DNA of 64,000 bases from Lysobacter helvus (GCF_018406645.1 NZ_AP024546.1:2790001-2854000); one strand, 5' to 3'. Shown: positions 7,330 to 15,169, numbered from the stretch's first letter. The notes: generated from the sequence alone by a model not told the origin. Numbers and translations are program-made.

Positions 7330-7659
7330 ATGGAAACAGTCGAGGTACATCCGCATTCGTTTTCGTCGGAGTCCTGGCCCTTCGCGGATCCGATCAATAC
7401 GCTCGCCTATGCATCCAGTCAGGTCCTCAACGGCCGCCCGATACTGCTCGTGTTCCATGATCACGACGGGGAATGGCAGTTCCTGACTGGCGAGGATCGC
7501 GAGGAGTGCAAGATCATTTGCCTCGGTTGCGCATTTGAGCGGGATGCTGCCCTTGCAGGTCTTGCTGCCATGCCAATCGGCTGGATGGCTTACAGGGCTT
7601 CAATGGACAAGAGTTGGCAGTGCGAGCCATACGAGGATAGCGACGGGGTTGAGGACTAA
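7330..7659 (+). CDS. Conserved hypothetical protein (109 aa)
   Basis: ATG 7330 opens METVEVHPHSFSSESWPFAD. The sequence WPFADPINTLAYASSQVL, HDHDGEWQFL, an acidic stretch and a C-terminal LAAMPIGWMAYR match a pattern I recall in uncharacterised, possibly immunity-like, small proteins. No enzymatic motif is visible. The immunity idea is inference from size and company only. Confidence 0.6.
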   Translation: METVEVHPHSFSSESWPFADPINTLAYASSQVLNGRPILLVFHDHDGEWQFLTGEDREECKIICLGCAFERDAALAGLAAMPIGWMAYRASMDKSWQCEPYEDSDGVED

Positions 7660-7677
7660 CGGTTCGCGAATATCGAA

Positions 7678-7740
7678 TGTCCGCTTCTGGCCGGAAGCGG
7701 ACATCAAGCCTGGGCGTCCGCTATCGACCCAAAGCGGACA
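7678..7740 (+). repeat. Array repeat unit 16 (L+R, 11-bp spacer)
   Basis: L 7678-7703 and R 7715-7740 (R begins CGTCCGC). Confidence 0.9.
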
Positions 7741-7791
7741 TTCGCGGTCTCTCGTTTATCGTATGGGGCAGACGCTTTCGAGATTCGCCCA

Positions 7792-8070
7792 ATGCCAGAG
7801 GCAGAACAGGATTTGGAAAAGCGGCTGCTTGCTGCGGCCCTCTACGAGTTGCGCGTCCAGCTTTCTGGACATCTCGGGGAAGACGACACGCCAGCTGGCG
7901 CCGCCGCTCGATTTGCATACACATTTCACAACCAGGCCTTGGCGGTTCTTTCCGGCGAGAGGATTGATGTGCATGCGGCTCTCGATGCGCTCGACCAATG
8001 GGAGCCCATCTTCGGCGAGAAGTATTTGAGCCACTTTCGTCGCACGGTGCTTTCCGGCGACGGCAGCTAG
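7792..8070 (+). CDS. Hypothetical helical protein (92 aa)
   Basis: ATG 7792 opens MPEAEQDLEKRLLAAALYEL. The protein is predominantly helical and acidic with no membrane segment. No function recognised. A lone L half-site begins 3 bp after its stop. Confidence 0.55.
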   Translation: MPEAEQDLEKRLLAAALYELRVQLSGHLGEDDTPAGAAARFAYTFHNQALAVLSGERIDVHAALDALDQWEPIFGEKYLSHFRRTVLSGDGS

Positions 8071-8073
8071 CCA

Positions 8074-8099
8074 TGTCCGCTTTTGGCCGAAAGCGGACA
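8074..8099 (+). repeat. Array half-site L (unit 17)
   Basis: Good L half-site (TTTTGGCCGAAAG centre), with no R before the next gene at 8136. Confidence 0.85.
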
Positions 8100-8135
8100 C
8101 CGGAAGTCATCTGGCCAAGCACGAGGAAAGGATGG

Positions 8136-8393
8136 ATGCGCGCTGAAATCGAAGACTGGAAGAACGGTTGGTTCGGTATCGGCCTCGGCCTGTCCGTCCA
8201 TGACATCGAACGACTCATTGCACTGCTCACCGAACTCCGCGACGACCCGGATCAACATTTCCACCTCTCGAGCGACTACGCGGGTGCTGGCGGCGTCGGA
8301 GACATCGAGATCTACGTGCAGTCATCCGACGAGCCAAGCAACATGCATCTCTTCGGCATGGCGCTGGCGCCCGGCGAATTCGTCCAGGAGTGA
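8136..8393 (+). CDS. Small acidic hypothetical protein (85 aa)
   Basis: ATG 8136 follows GAGGAAAGG. It reads MRAEIEDWKNGWFGIGLGLS, then a helix and HFHLSSDYAGAGGVGDIEIY, ending ALAPGEFVQE. I recall similar stand-alone small proteins but no assigned role; the size and acidity would fit an immunity protein (inference). It is followed with almost no gap by the three genes up to 10183. Confidence 0.6.
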   Translation: MRAEIEDWKNGWFGIGLGLSVHDIERLIALLTELRDDPDQHFHLSSDYAGAGGVGDIEIYVQSSDEPSNMHLFGMALAPGEFVQE

Positions 8394-8401
8394 ATCCTTC
8401 C

Positions 8402-8992
8402 ATGACACGTTGGCTTTCGATCGTGTGCTTTGCCCTGTCCGCGGTCGGCTTTGCGCTGACGACCTATGTCTTCAGTGACTGGAACCAGGCGCCCGCCGAT
8501 CTACCCCTCCCGGGGCCTGGTTACTCGGTGGCGGAACCGTTCCACCTCGCGACGGGCGGCAAGTTCGAATTGCGGGCCAGCGTCCCGGTGATGGTTGCGG
8601 ACCGCGAGGTGGGCACGCCGCCATCGCCGCCCCCGATCCCTACGAACTTGCGGCTTGTCATCGAGCAAGGCGAGATCACCAAGGTCGACATGCCCATCGT
8701 GGAGATGGGACACATGGGTCGGTACGTCTTCGGCAAGGTGGACTCGTATGTGGCGCGACCGGTCGTGACATTGCCGCGAGGGGACTACGTCATCCGGCTG
8801 ACGGGGCTCGGGAATGCCGTCGCGCCACGGGGCGGCGCCATGCTGTCCCTGGAACGGGCAGGGGATCCGACGACGGCGGTCCTGCTGTCCGGTTTGACGC
8901 GGATGGCGAGTGCTTGCGCGTTTGTGCTCGGGCTTGGGTTGCTGCCGTGGCGTGCGTGGCGCGGGAAGGAAGGAGCACCTGCGCGTGTTTGA
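8402..8992 (+). CDS. Membrane-anchored hypothetical protein (196 aa)
   Basis: ATG 8402 opens MTRWLSIVCFALSAVGFALT, a signal anchor; a GTG at 8390 overlapping the previous stop is an alternative start. A beta-rich periplasmic domain follows (residues about 30-150), then a second membrane helix near residues 165-182 and a basic tail. It overlaps the next gene by 8 bp, so they are probably translated together. Confidence 0.6.
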   Translation: MTRWLSIVCFALSAVGFALTTYVFSDWNQAPADLPLPGPGYSVAEPFHLATGGKFELRASVPVMVADREVGTPPSPPPIPTNLRLVIEQGEITKVDMPIVEMGHMGRYVFGKVDSYVARPVVTLPRGDYVIRLTGLGNAVAPRGGAMLSLERAGDPTTAVLLSGLTRMASACAFVLGLGLLPWRAWRGKEGAPARV

Positions 8993-9725
8993 AGTGCTGC
9001 CAGGCCTTCCCCCTTACGGAGACCTGCCCACGCTGATCAGCGACACGGGCTCGACCGTTTACCGGGAGGGCTACGTGATCCGCTTCCTGGCGGGCACGCG
9101 CGAAGCGTGGGTCGGCAACTTCCAGCGCGGCTTGTGTTCCTTCGACCAGGTGGTCGCGTTTCCCGACGGGCAGCATGTGCTCGTCATCGCGGGTGGCTCG
9201 GCCTACCTCGTGCACCCTGCGACGAAATCCATCATCGCGTCGCTGGGAGGGCAGGTCGAATCCTGCACGCCCACGCCGGACGCCCGTGGCTTCGTGCTTT
9301 CGGACTTGACGGACATCGAGCTGGTGAACGGTTCGGGCCTGGTCTGGCGGAGCCGTCGGCTTGCGTGGGATGGCGTCCGCGTCCTGCAAGTCACGGGCGA
9401 CGACGTCCTCGGCGAGGCCAGGCACTACGACGACACCTGGCATCCATTCCGGGTCAGCCTCGCGAATGGCGAGGCAACGGGTGGTGCGTATGAAGAAGTG
9501 GCCAACGCTCCCTCGGGCATCTACCTGCGAGCTTCCTTGATGTTCAAGGCGGCCATCACCGGATGGATGATGGCCGCGATTTCCACCGCACTGCTTTTTG
9601 CGGGATACCCGCAAGCCAAGCCATTTGCCGTGCTGGGTGTCCTCCTGGGCTGTGGCGCAATCGCGGCTGGAGCGATCGCAAGCCTTGGAGGCGGGTTGAT
9701 CAACGATCTGAAGGGAAGGCAATGA
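8985..9725 (+). CDS. Membrane protein with beta-rich N-terminal domain (246 aa)
   Basis: GTG 8985, inside the end of the previous gene and after GAAGGAG, is the best start. The first 180 residues are beta-rich with recurring strand pairs (VIRFLAGTREAWVG, VLVIAGGSAYLVHP), suggesting a partial propeller-like or WD-type domain. Two membrane helices close the protein (residues about 186-205 and 211-232). Its TGA overlaps the ATG of the next gene. No family recognised. Confidence 0.55.
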   Translation: MFEVLPGLPPYGDLPTLISDTGSTVYREGYVIRFLAGTREAWVGNFQRGLCSFDQVVAFPDGQHVLVIAGGSAYLVHPATKSIIASLGGQVESCTPTPDARGFVLSDLTDIELVNGSGLVWRSRRLAWDGVRVLQVTGDDVLGEARHYDDTWHPFRVSLANGEATGGAYEEVANAPSGIYLRASLMFKAAITGWMMAAISTALLFAGYPQAKPFAVLGVLLGCGAIAAGAIASLGGGLINDLKGRQ

Positions 9726-10183
9726 AGTCGGCGGTCATGCTGGTTGCGTTGTTGCCTCTATTCGGATGCGCGAGGCACGAGGCGGATTCGAACGCAATCG
9801 CAGCGTTTGCCTTGCACCCGGCCGGGAGCATCGAGGGGCTCGCCGACGTTCCCGAGCAAGGCTTGTATGCGATCTCCCTTCGCTATGAGTTCGCCACGCC
9901 GGAAGCGCGCCAGGCGGCCTGGGAAGTCGCAAGCAGTCTCCGCGGCGGCGCGTCCTTCGATGTCGCGGTCACGTTGAAGACGCCGGTGGGCGGCACGGCC
10001 GTGGACGCCACGTTCAAATGCCCGCGGCTGACGTCGTGGAGCGAGCACGAACTTGAGGCGGAGTTGACGCGACTGGAATTGACCCCTGGTCGATACGAGG
10101 TCGTCGCGAGGATCCGGAACGGTCCTTCGCCCATGGGCGTTCCGATCAAGATCGCGATCGCTCCCGCGTACGTGGGCAAATAA
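9722..10183 (+). CDS. Lipoprotein (153 aa)
   Basis: ATG 9722 overlaps the preceding stop (ATGA). The signal peptide MKSAVMLVALLPLFGC ends in a lipobox Cys16. The mature domain is a beta sandwich by appearance (LYAISLRYEFATPEARQA, FDVAVTLKTPVGG, RYEVVARIRNG). It ends the four-gene overlapping set 8136-10183, suggesting a membrane/periplasm complex; that is inference. Confidence 0.6.
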   Translation: MKSAVMLVALLPLFGCARHEADSNAIAAFALHPAGSIEGLADVPEQGLYAISLRYEFATPEARQAAWEVASSLRGGASFDVAVTLKTPVGGTAVDATFKCPRLTSWSEHELEAELTRLELTPGRYEVVARIRNGPSPMGVPIKIAIAPAYVGK

Positions 10184-10196
10184 CTGCTCGAGGTAA

Positions 10197-10255
10197 TGTC
10201 CGCGCCTGGCCGACAGCGGACATATCGAGTGACCGCTTTCGACCCGAAGCGGACA
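10197..10255 (+). repeat. Array repeat unit 18 (L+R, 7-bp spacer)
   Basis: L 10197-10222 and R 10230-10255. The 7-bp spacer is one of the few that fall outside the 11/22/32 classes. Confidence 0.9.
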
Positions 10256-10310
10256 TTGCGCCTACTGGTCTGGCAGAGTTGCGACTTGGTCGAAGGCATG
10301 CAGGTCAAGA

Positions 10311-10607
10311 ATGAGCACTCTCGGGAAGGGGATGGCCGCGGCGAGCATCCTGGTCGTGGCGCTATGCGCCCCAGGCCTCTACAACCGCCATAAGGCCGAG
10401 TCGTTCTGCGGATCCGTTACTTCGACCGAAACGCGAAACACGATTGTTGCGCGGGCCAACGCGCGCGGCCTTTTCGTCAACCCGGTCGACACCGACGAGA
10501 AATCCGTTTGGGTGTTCAGTCACAGAGCGCCCATGTGGCGCTATGCCTGCATCCTTGAATTCAAAGCGGGTAGCGTTTCAAGCAAAAGTGTTTTCGCTGC
10601 CGACTGA
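10311..10607 (+). CDS. Small exported or membrane-anchored protein (98 aa)
   Basis: ATG 10311 opens MSTLGKGMAAASILVVALCA, a signal anchor. A short periplasmic domain follows with two cysteines (ESFCGS and YACIL) that could form a disulphide. The segment FVNPVDTDEKSVWVFSH is beta-like. Function unknown. Confidence 0.6.
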   Translation: MSTLGKGMAAASILVVALCAPGLYNRHKAESFCGSVTSTETRNTIVARANARGLFVNPVDTDEKSVWVFSHRAPMWRYACILEFKAGSVSSKSVFAAD

Positions 10608-10612
10608 GAAAA

Positions 10613-10638
10613 TGTCGGCTTCTGGCCGATAGCAGGCA
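10613..10638 (+). repeat. Array half-site L (unit 19)
   Basis: L half-site with TGTCGGCTTCTGG and a mutated 3' arm (AGCAGGCA), 5 bp after the stop. Confidence 0.8.
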
Positions 10639-10759
10639 CTGCGAGAGCCTCACGAGGGGAGCGGAACTCATGTCACCAACGAGGATAGGCGCCGATTTCA
10701 ACGGACTAGTCCCCGTCGTCGACTTTTTAGGCCGAGTCTGCTTGCATAGGCTTTGACTC

Positions 10760-11131
10760 ATGGATGGTCGGGGTAAAGACATGCCCATCTTGCGGTTTCG
10801 GGAACGAGTCCGCGCGGAAGGCCGGTTCATTCGTCAAATGGGCGCAGGTCGCTTTGCGATCATCAGCCTCGACGTCGAACCCATTTTGTCCGGGTTTGAG
10901 TTTTGTTGGGAAGTCGCGCCCGATCTTGTTCCGCCAGCCTATGCAGATGCCGCCCTTGCGGGTATCAATGGGTTGCTTGAGCGTTCCGGTCTCACATGCG
11001 ATCAGACCCGCGTCCGTGTCGTCGAAGGGGCGCATCACGCTGTCGATTCAAGCCCCATGTGCTACACGGTCGCAACGAGCATTGCTTTCCAGGATGCAAT
11101 CGATCGTGCCGGCATGACTTCCGACTACTAA
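10760..11131 (+). CDS. Stand-alone EF-G domain IV-like protein (123 aa)
   Basis: The whole protein resembles domain IV of elongation factor G. Visible correspondences are the opening RVRAEGRFIRQMGAGRFAII, like the EF-G stretch ending GGRGQYGHV; a GFEFCWEVAPDLVPPAYADA block, like EF-G GYEF...VIPGEYIPAV; and VVEGAHHAVDSSPMCYTVAT, like FGSYHDVDSSELAFKLAAS. GTPase domain I and the other domains are absent. Domain IV mimics a tRNA anticodon arm, so this could act at the ribosomal decoding site, perhaps as a protection factor (inference). Start ATG 10760; an internal ATG at 10781 is possible. Confidence 0.6.
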   Translation: MDGRGKDMPILRFRERVRAEGRFIRQMGAGRFAIISLDVEPILSGFEFCWEVAPDLVPPAYADAALAGINGLLERSGLTCDQTRVRVVEGAHHAVDSSPMCYTVATSIAFQDAIDRAGMTSDY

Positions 11132-11149
11132 CGGAGTCGCTTTCGCTGA

Positions 11150-11175
11150 TGTCCGCTTCTGGCCGAAAGCGGACA
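11150..11175 (+). repeat. Array half-site L (unit 20)
   Basis: A consensus L half-site 18 bp after the stop at 11131, with no R. Confidence 0.9.
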
Positions 11176-11213
11176 CTAGGCCCCTGTCCCACCAGACGAT
11201 GGCAATAGCAATG

Positions 11214-11603
11214 ATGACCCGTCTATTGTTTTTGACCGCATGGCTGGTGCTCCCAATCGGGCAGGCACATGCCTCCGGTCTGCCCTTGCCGAAGGATGCC
11301 AAGCGAACTATCGCTGCTGTCCATGCTGCGGCAGAAAGCAAGGACGTTCGCGCTCTGCGAAAGTTGATGAAAACGGACTTTGTCTGGAGCTTCGGCGGGT
11401 ACGGCAGCGCGGACCAGGCCATCCAAGCATGGCAAGAGTCACCAGCCCAACTGAAGGAACTCGCGCGAGTCACTTCGCTCGCCTGCTCCTACGTCGACCC
11501 CGGCATCGTTCAGTGCCCTCCCGACGCCGGCATGGATCCCCGCGCCGGCTTTGAGAAGGGCAAGAGTGGCTGGCGAATGACCTACTTTGTTGCTGGCGAT
11601 TAG
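11214..11603 (+). CDS. Secreted periplasmic protein (129 aa)
   Basis: ATG 11214 gives a clean signal peptide (MTRLLFLTAWLVLPIGQAHA); the ATG at 11199 would add five residues. The mature protein has LPLPKDAKRTIAAVHAAAES, a TDFVWSFGGYGSADQAIQAW core and a closing GWRMTYFVAGD, a pattern I recall from uncharacterised exported proteins. Two cysteines (LACSY, VQCPP) may pair. Possibly an NTF2-like fold; function unknown. Confidence 0.6.
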   Translation: MTRLLFLTAWLVLPIGQAHASGLPLPKDAKRTIAAVHAAAESKDVRALRKLMKTDFVWSFGGYGSADQAIQAWQESPAQLKELARVTSLACSYVDPGIVQCPPDAGMDPRAGFEKGKSGWRMTYFVAGD

Positions 11604-11634
11604 AAGAAGCTTGGCCCTCGTCCGACGTGGCGAG

Positions 11635-11698
11635 TGTCCGCTCCTGTCCAATAGCCGCCATGGGTCGCCGGGTGTCCGCTTCCGACCAAAAGCTGACA
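11635..11698 (+). repeat. Array repeat unit 21 (L+R, 12-bp spacer)
   Basis: Both halves are present but diverged: L 11635-11660 and R 11673-11698. Confidence 0.8.
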
Positions 11699-11748
11699 CT
11701 TCATTTCGGGCAGAATTGCGAGCGTCTAGCCGTTAGTCGGTGCACAGA

Positions 11749-11943
11749 ATGATTCGTCGGATTGTCCAAATTGCATCCAGCGCAGTGATCGTGCTTTGGG
11801 CCTGCGCTTGGCTGCCGCGAGAAGCGCTTCCTGAGGTGCTGTATTGGTTCCTCTTCTGGTTCGGAGGAGTTCTCACCTTGCTACTGGTGCCAGCTCTTAT
11901 CAGTTTCGTCTGGGCAGTCTGGCCGTCCGGTATCCGCGAATGA
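11749..11943 (+). CDS. Small two-helix membrane protein (64 aa)
   Basis: ATG 11749 opens MIRRIVQIASSAVIVLWACA. Two long hydrophobic helices (residues 4-22 and 30-56) and little else. Its TGA (11941-11943) is also the first three bases of the following L half-site (TGACCGCTTCTGG), so the repeat supplies the stop codon. GTG 11740 is an alternative start. Confidence 0.5.
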   Translation: MIRRIVQIASSAVIVLWACAWLPREALPEVLYWFLFWFGGVLTLLLVPALISFVWAVWPSGIRE

Positions 11944-11966
11944 CCGCTTCTGGCCGATAGCGGACA
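11941..11966 (+). repeat. Array half-site L (unit 22), supplies a stop codon
   Basis: L half-site beginning TGACCGC; its TGA terminates the preceding membrane protein frame. Confidence 0.85.
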
Positions 11967-12016
11967 TTGGTAGCCTTGGTTGCCGCTCGCCAATGCGGCG
12001 CTGCCATGGAGGCGTC

Positions 12017-12430
12017 ATGTTGCGTCGCATCGTTCTGCTTGGTTTCTTGGCTGGAATCGCGTCGCCGGTCTTGGCGGGGGAGGTTTGCCCGCGCGAGTTT
12101 CACGGCAGGATTCAACCCGTCGAAGGTTCTGGCTGGGAGGTCGTCTCTCCACCCGACAAGGCCAGTGTGCTGTCCCTCACGGGACTCTCGTTTTCCCGCG
12201 GGCATCCCCGGGACATGATGGTGCTGGCACCAGACAGGGTGATCGATCACAAGGGGGCCTCGGTCGAAGTTGTCAGCGTCCGCAAGGGCGACTGGGTGAC
12301 GTGCGTCTATACCGATCCCCGATCGAAGACGGGATTCTCGCTCGCGAAGAAACTCGACGTCGTTTCCTCTTGCGAAATCCAATTCCGCAGGGGCAAGCCA
12401 GGCGCGTTGGTTAGCAACGCATGCAAGTAA
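12017..12430 (+). CDS. Periplasmic protein, STY0301-like (137 aa)
   Basis: ATG 12017 has GGAGG before it and a signal peptide (MLRRIVLLGFLAGIASPVLA). The mature part starts with CPREF, has GWEVVSPPDKASVLSLTG and SFSRGHPRDMMVLAPD, a tryptophan before CVYTD and a closing SSCEIQFRRGKPGA. This order resembles the STY0301 family of small exported proteins as I remember it; their function is unknown. Four cysteines probably form two disulphides. Confidence 0.55.
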   Translation: MLRRIVLLGFLAGIASPVLAGEVCPREFHGRIQPVEGSGWEVVSPPDKASVLSLTGLSFSRGHPRDMMVLAPDRVIDHKGASVEVVSVRKGDWVTCVYTDPRSKTGFSLAKKLDVVSSCEIQFRRGKPGALVSNACK

Positions 12431-12470
12431 GCGGGCGTTCGTTGAAGTTGCCCTCTGGCACCTTGACGAA

Positions 12471-12550
12471 TGTCCGCTTCTGGCCGATAGCGGACGCCCA
12501 GCATCCCACTCGGTCGCGCAGTTCGGGACGACCGCTTCCGACCCAAAGCA
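12471..12550 (+). repeat. Array repeat unit 23 (L + truncated R, 32-bp spacer)
   Basis: L 12471-12496 is near consensus. R begins at 12529 and is cut short after CCCAAAGCA, 7 bp before the next start. Confidence 0.8.
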
Positions 12551-12556
12551 TGAGCG

Positions 12557-12961
12557 ATGAAAACAACTATTAGCTTGTCCGAAAAAGACCTCAAGGCAGG
12601 GACCTTTTCTCTTCACGTCACATTGGCCAACGACGAGGAAAGCGTGCAGTCATTGCCTATAGAGCGCCTCATCGCTGACGCGGAGCTTACGGCTCTGGAG
12701 TTGCGCGACAAAGATGACGCCCGACTTCAGCCAATAGAGTACAAGCTCGTGAACCCCGCGCATGCTGCGCCTAACCACCTGCTTTCCCCAGGCGAATCTG
12801 TGCAATTTGAGCTAAAGGGCAAGCTTGAAGAGATGCTGCCGGAAGTTCTTGCGCTCATCTTTCCGCGAGCCACCTATCGCTTGTCACGAGGTTCCAGATA
12901 CTCACTGGCACTGCGCTGGGGAGGCGTTGTTGAAACACCGCAAATTGGGTTTGTCGCCTAG
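12557..12961 (+). CDS. Hypothetical cytosolic beta-rich protein (134 aa)
   Basis: ATG 12557 opens MKTTISLSEKDLKAGTFSLH. The alternating strands (SLHVTLANDEESVQS, AELTALELRDKDDARL, SVQFELKGKLEE, YSLALRWGGVVETP) suggest an immunoglobulin-like sandwich without a signal peptide. No recognised family. Base composition here is visibly lower in GC than the core genes beyond 28 kb. Confidence 0.55.
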   Translation: MKTTISLSEKDLKAGTFSLHVTLANDEESVQSLPIERLIADAELTALELRDKDDARLQPIEYKLVNPAHAAPNHLLSPGESVQFELKGKLEEMLPEVLALIFPRATYRLSRGSRYSLALRWGGVVETPQIGFVA

Positions 12962-13045
12962 GCGTGCCGGCTGCTGTTGTGCCGCCGCACGTCTAACAGG
13001 GCATTGAGCCCGTTCGCGGCCCGGCCTAATTCAGGCGTTCGGGAA

Positions 13046-13119
13046 TGTCCGCTCCTGGCCGATAGCGGACACTGGTCGGGCCCCTCGGCCGAGTGGCCGC
13101 TTTCGACCCAAAGCGGACA
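13046..13119 (+). repeat. Array repeat unit 24 (L+R, 22-bp spacer)
   Basis: L 13046-13071 and R 13094-13119. Its spacer resembles those of units 5 to 7. Confidence 0.9.
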
Positions 13120-13198
13120 CTGGGTCCTCTAATCGTGCCGGGCCACTCGGTCCGGGTAGCCTGAGTCCCAGTACGAGAAAAGCCCCAGGGGACTGCAA

Positions 13199-13567
13199 AT
13201 GAAACTTGGAATCTTGTTGGCCACGGCCCTCCTGTCGCTGGGCTGCAGTGCTGCTCAACCGCCGGCAAAAACCTGCGCGTCCGTGAGCTCTGTCAAGGCG
13301 CATCCCGAGGGGTGTGTCAGGCGGGAAATTCGAATGACGGCGTACCTGATTTCGACGCGACATGGCGAATATCTGGTCGACACGCCCGACGGAACCGATG
13401 TGCTAAGCGCAGAAGTTTCGGGTGGCGCGTCGGAGCTCTTGGAAGATCTCGGCCGGGCGAATGCCGGGAACCCTTACGCTTCGATCTACGGCGTCTTTGA
13501 AGGCCGCCTCGTTACTGATGAGCGCGGAAAGCCGATCAAGCTGCTGATCAACTCACAAGTTCATTGA
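13199..13567 (+). CDS. Lipoprotein (122 aa)
   Basis: ATG 13199 opens MKLGILLATALLSLGC with lipobox Cys16. The mature domain has TCASVSSVKAHPEGCVRREI, then strands (RMTAYLISTRHGEYLVDTP) and YGVFEGRLVTDERGKPI, an order that suggests a small OB-like barrel (inference). Two cysteines may pair. No function recognised. Confidence 0.6.
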   Translation: MKLGILLATALLSLGCSAAQPPAKTCASVSSVKAHPEGCVRREIRMTAYLISTRHGEYLVDTPDGTDVLSAEVSGGASELLEDLGRANAGNPYASIYGVFEGRLVTDERGKPIKLLINSQVH

Positions 13568-13577
13568 CAGGGGCGAG

Positions 13578-13641
13578 TGCCCGCTTCTGGCCGATAGCGG
13601 TCATTTGCCGTAGACGTCTGCTTTCGACCCGAAGCGTGACA
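13578..13641 (+). repeat. Array repeat unit 25 (L+R, 11-bp spacer)
   Basis: L 13578-13603 and R 13615-13641, each with several changes. Confidence 0.8.
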
Positions 13642-13879
13642 CCACGCTCTAGCTGCGGCGCCCGCGCTCAAACCAGCGGCACGCGCCGTATCCAATTGCC
13701 AACCCGACAATCGGACGAACGAACAAGACAGGGAAAAACGCCGACAGTCGCAGGGTCCGCCGGGGCAAGCCGACCCTGGTAGCCTGGCCCTGGTTACGTC
13801 ATTCGACCCAAGAAATATTCCTACGGCGGGCGCACCAGGAACACGCTATCTGGTTCTCTGGCAACAGGGGGTCAAGCTG
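13642..13879 (+). other. Gap with a possible small minus-strand membrane ORF
   Basis: No supported gene. On the minus strand, a short frame ending at TAG near 13650 reads FFPVLFVRPIVGLAIGYGAC and then WFERGRRS, one membrane helix, but only a TTG could start it and no ribosome site is clear. It may be the tail of a lost gene. Confidence 0.3.
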
Positions 13880-14179
13880 GTGAAAAACGTCCTGATCCTT
13901 CTCCTCGTCGCCGGCATCGCCTGGCTCGGGTACGCAAAGTACAGCCCGAAACCTGCCAGCGGCTCCGCTGGGCAGCGCCTCGCAAGCGTTTCGTCCGCCT
14001 CGATTCCGCCGGCTCGCGACGATGAAGCCGTCGCCTCATTGTTCAAGTGCGACGGGCGCACCATGTGCTCCCAAATGACGTCATGCGCTGAAGCGACGTA
14101 CTTTGTCCAGCACTGTCCCAACACCAGGATGGACGGCAACAACGATGGCGTTCCATGCGAACGGCAGTGGTGCAACTGA
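13880..14179 (+). CDS. Excalibur-domain membrane-anchored protein (99 aa)
   Basis: GTG 13880 opens MKNVLILLLVAGIAWLGYAK, a signal anchor, followed by a linker and a C-terminal Excalibur domain (residues about 56-98). The domain has the expected cysteines and the calcium-loop signature DGNNDGVPCERQWC. Excalibur domains bind calcium and sit outside the membrane, sometimes beside nuclease domains; none is present here. The TGA is followed with no gap by an L half-site. Confidence 0.75.
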   Translation: MKNVLILLLVAGIAWLGYAKYSPKPASGSAGQRLASVSSASIPPARDDEAVASLFKCDGRTMCSQMTSCAEATYFVQHCPNTRMDGNNDGVPCERQWCN

Positions 14180-14260
14180 TGTCCGCTTCTCGCCAATAGT
14201 GGACCGGCACGATGTCGATCCATGCGTTTCGAAAACTCAGGCCGCGCCACCAAGCGGACA
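14180..14260 (+). repeat. Array repeat unit 26 (L + R remnant)
   Basis: L 14180-14205 starts immediately after the stop codon. Only the end of R survives (CCAAGCGGACATT around 14249-14261). Confidence 0.75.
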
Positions 14261-14291
14261 TTGAAGCCAATCCTTTCAGCAGCTAGCGTCG

Positions 14292-14675
14292 GTGTCTAAA
14301 TTCGTCAAGGAAAGCGCGAAGAGTATGGCGATGAATGACGAGAACAAGGCTGGAGCTGCGGCTGTTTGGATGCTAATGCCCACAGTCGGTGGCGTTCTGG
14401 GATTTACAGCAATCGGGTGGTACCCCTGGCTGGCATGTTCGGCAGTGACCGGGCTGATCACCTGGGACATGCTCAGCGAATGGCGCTCACGAAAGACATT
14501 CCTGGGCTGTCTTGGAGGCGCGGCAATTGCTGGGATTTCTTCTCACTGGATATTTCGGTTGCCAGATGGATCAGTCTCCGGCCGCGGCATCATGCTGATT
14601 GTTCTCCCCGCGTTGGTTGCCCTCAGTTTCTTTGCCATGAAGATTCATGCAATCGAGACTGGGGAAGACGACTAG
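14292..14675 (+). CDS. Hypothetical membrane protein (127 aa)
   Basis: GTG 14292 is the longest start; ATGs at 14325 and 14331 are alternatives. There are three to four hydrophobic helices (about residues 22-42, 45-60, 70-86 and 97-116) and an acidic C-terminus. No family recognised. Confidence 0.55.
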   Translation: MSKFVKESAKSMAMNDENKAGAAAVWMLMPTVGGVLGFTAIGWYPWLACSAVTGLITWDMLSEWRSRKTFLGCLGGAAIAGISSHWIFRLPDGSVSGRGIMLIVLPALVALSFFAMKIHAIETGEDD

Positions 14676-14715
14676 ATGCTGCCCTTGGTTCCTCTCCTCG
14701 TCAGTGGCTTTTAGA

Positions 14716-14741
14716 TGTCCGCTTTCGACCCAAAGCGGACA
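14716..14741 (+). repeat. Array half-site R (unit 27), L missing
   Basis: A perfect-arm version (TGTCCGCTTTCGACCC, then AAAGCGGACA) 40 bp after the stop at 14675. It may be an L/R hybrid. Confidence 0.85.
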
Positions 14742-14806
14742 TTCGGATTAGTTCCGGATCAACGCTACAGTGTCGCCGCAGGCAAGGAACGGGGGACAAA
14801 CAGGAA

Positions 14807-15169
14807 ATGAAACTTGGGCCTTTCTTGATCGTGCTTTTGGCGCTGCCATTAGCCGGATGCGCAGGCGGCACCCAGGAGCCTGTGGAAATTCGCAATGCCT
14901 GCAACACGTTCGTTTCCGAGGGCGCACCAAGACAGACGCCGGAATTACGGCATGGCAAGGGCGGGCTGGAGCTCATCGTGTCGTTCACACCTGCCAAGGA
15001 CCCCGAAGCCGATGCGGTCTTCAAGGCTGCAAAGCGCGGCCCTACAACTTTGATCGTTTTTCCGAGCAAAGAGCGCGTGCAGGCGCTCGGCGAGGAAGAC
15101 GGGTACCTCGTTCTCTCGGTGCAGTCGGAGGCCGACGCCAAGCGCGTGGAGCGCTTGCTCTGCTTTTAG
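14807..15169 (+). CDS. Lipoprotein (120 aa)
   Basis: ATG 14807, after CAGGAA, opens MKLGPFLIVLLALPLAGC with lipobox Cys18. The mature part is alpha/beta: GGLELIVSFTPAKDPEADAV, TTLIVFPSKERVQAL and YLVLSVQSEADAKRVE resemble a ferredoxin-like fold. A terminal CF pairs with RNACN as possible cysteines. Function unknown. Confidence 0.6.
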   Translation: MKLGPFLIVLLALPLAGCAGGTQEPVEIRNACNTFVSEGAPRQTPELRHGKGGLELIVSFTPAKDPEADAVFKAAKRGPTTLIVFPSKERVQALGEEDGYLVLSVQSEADAKRVERLLCF

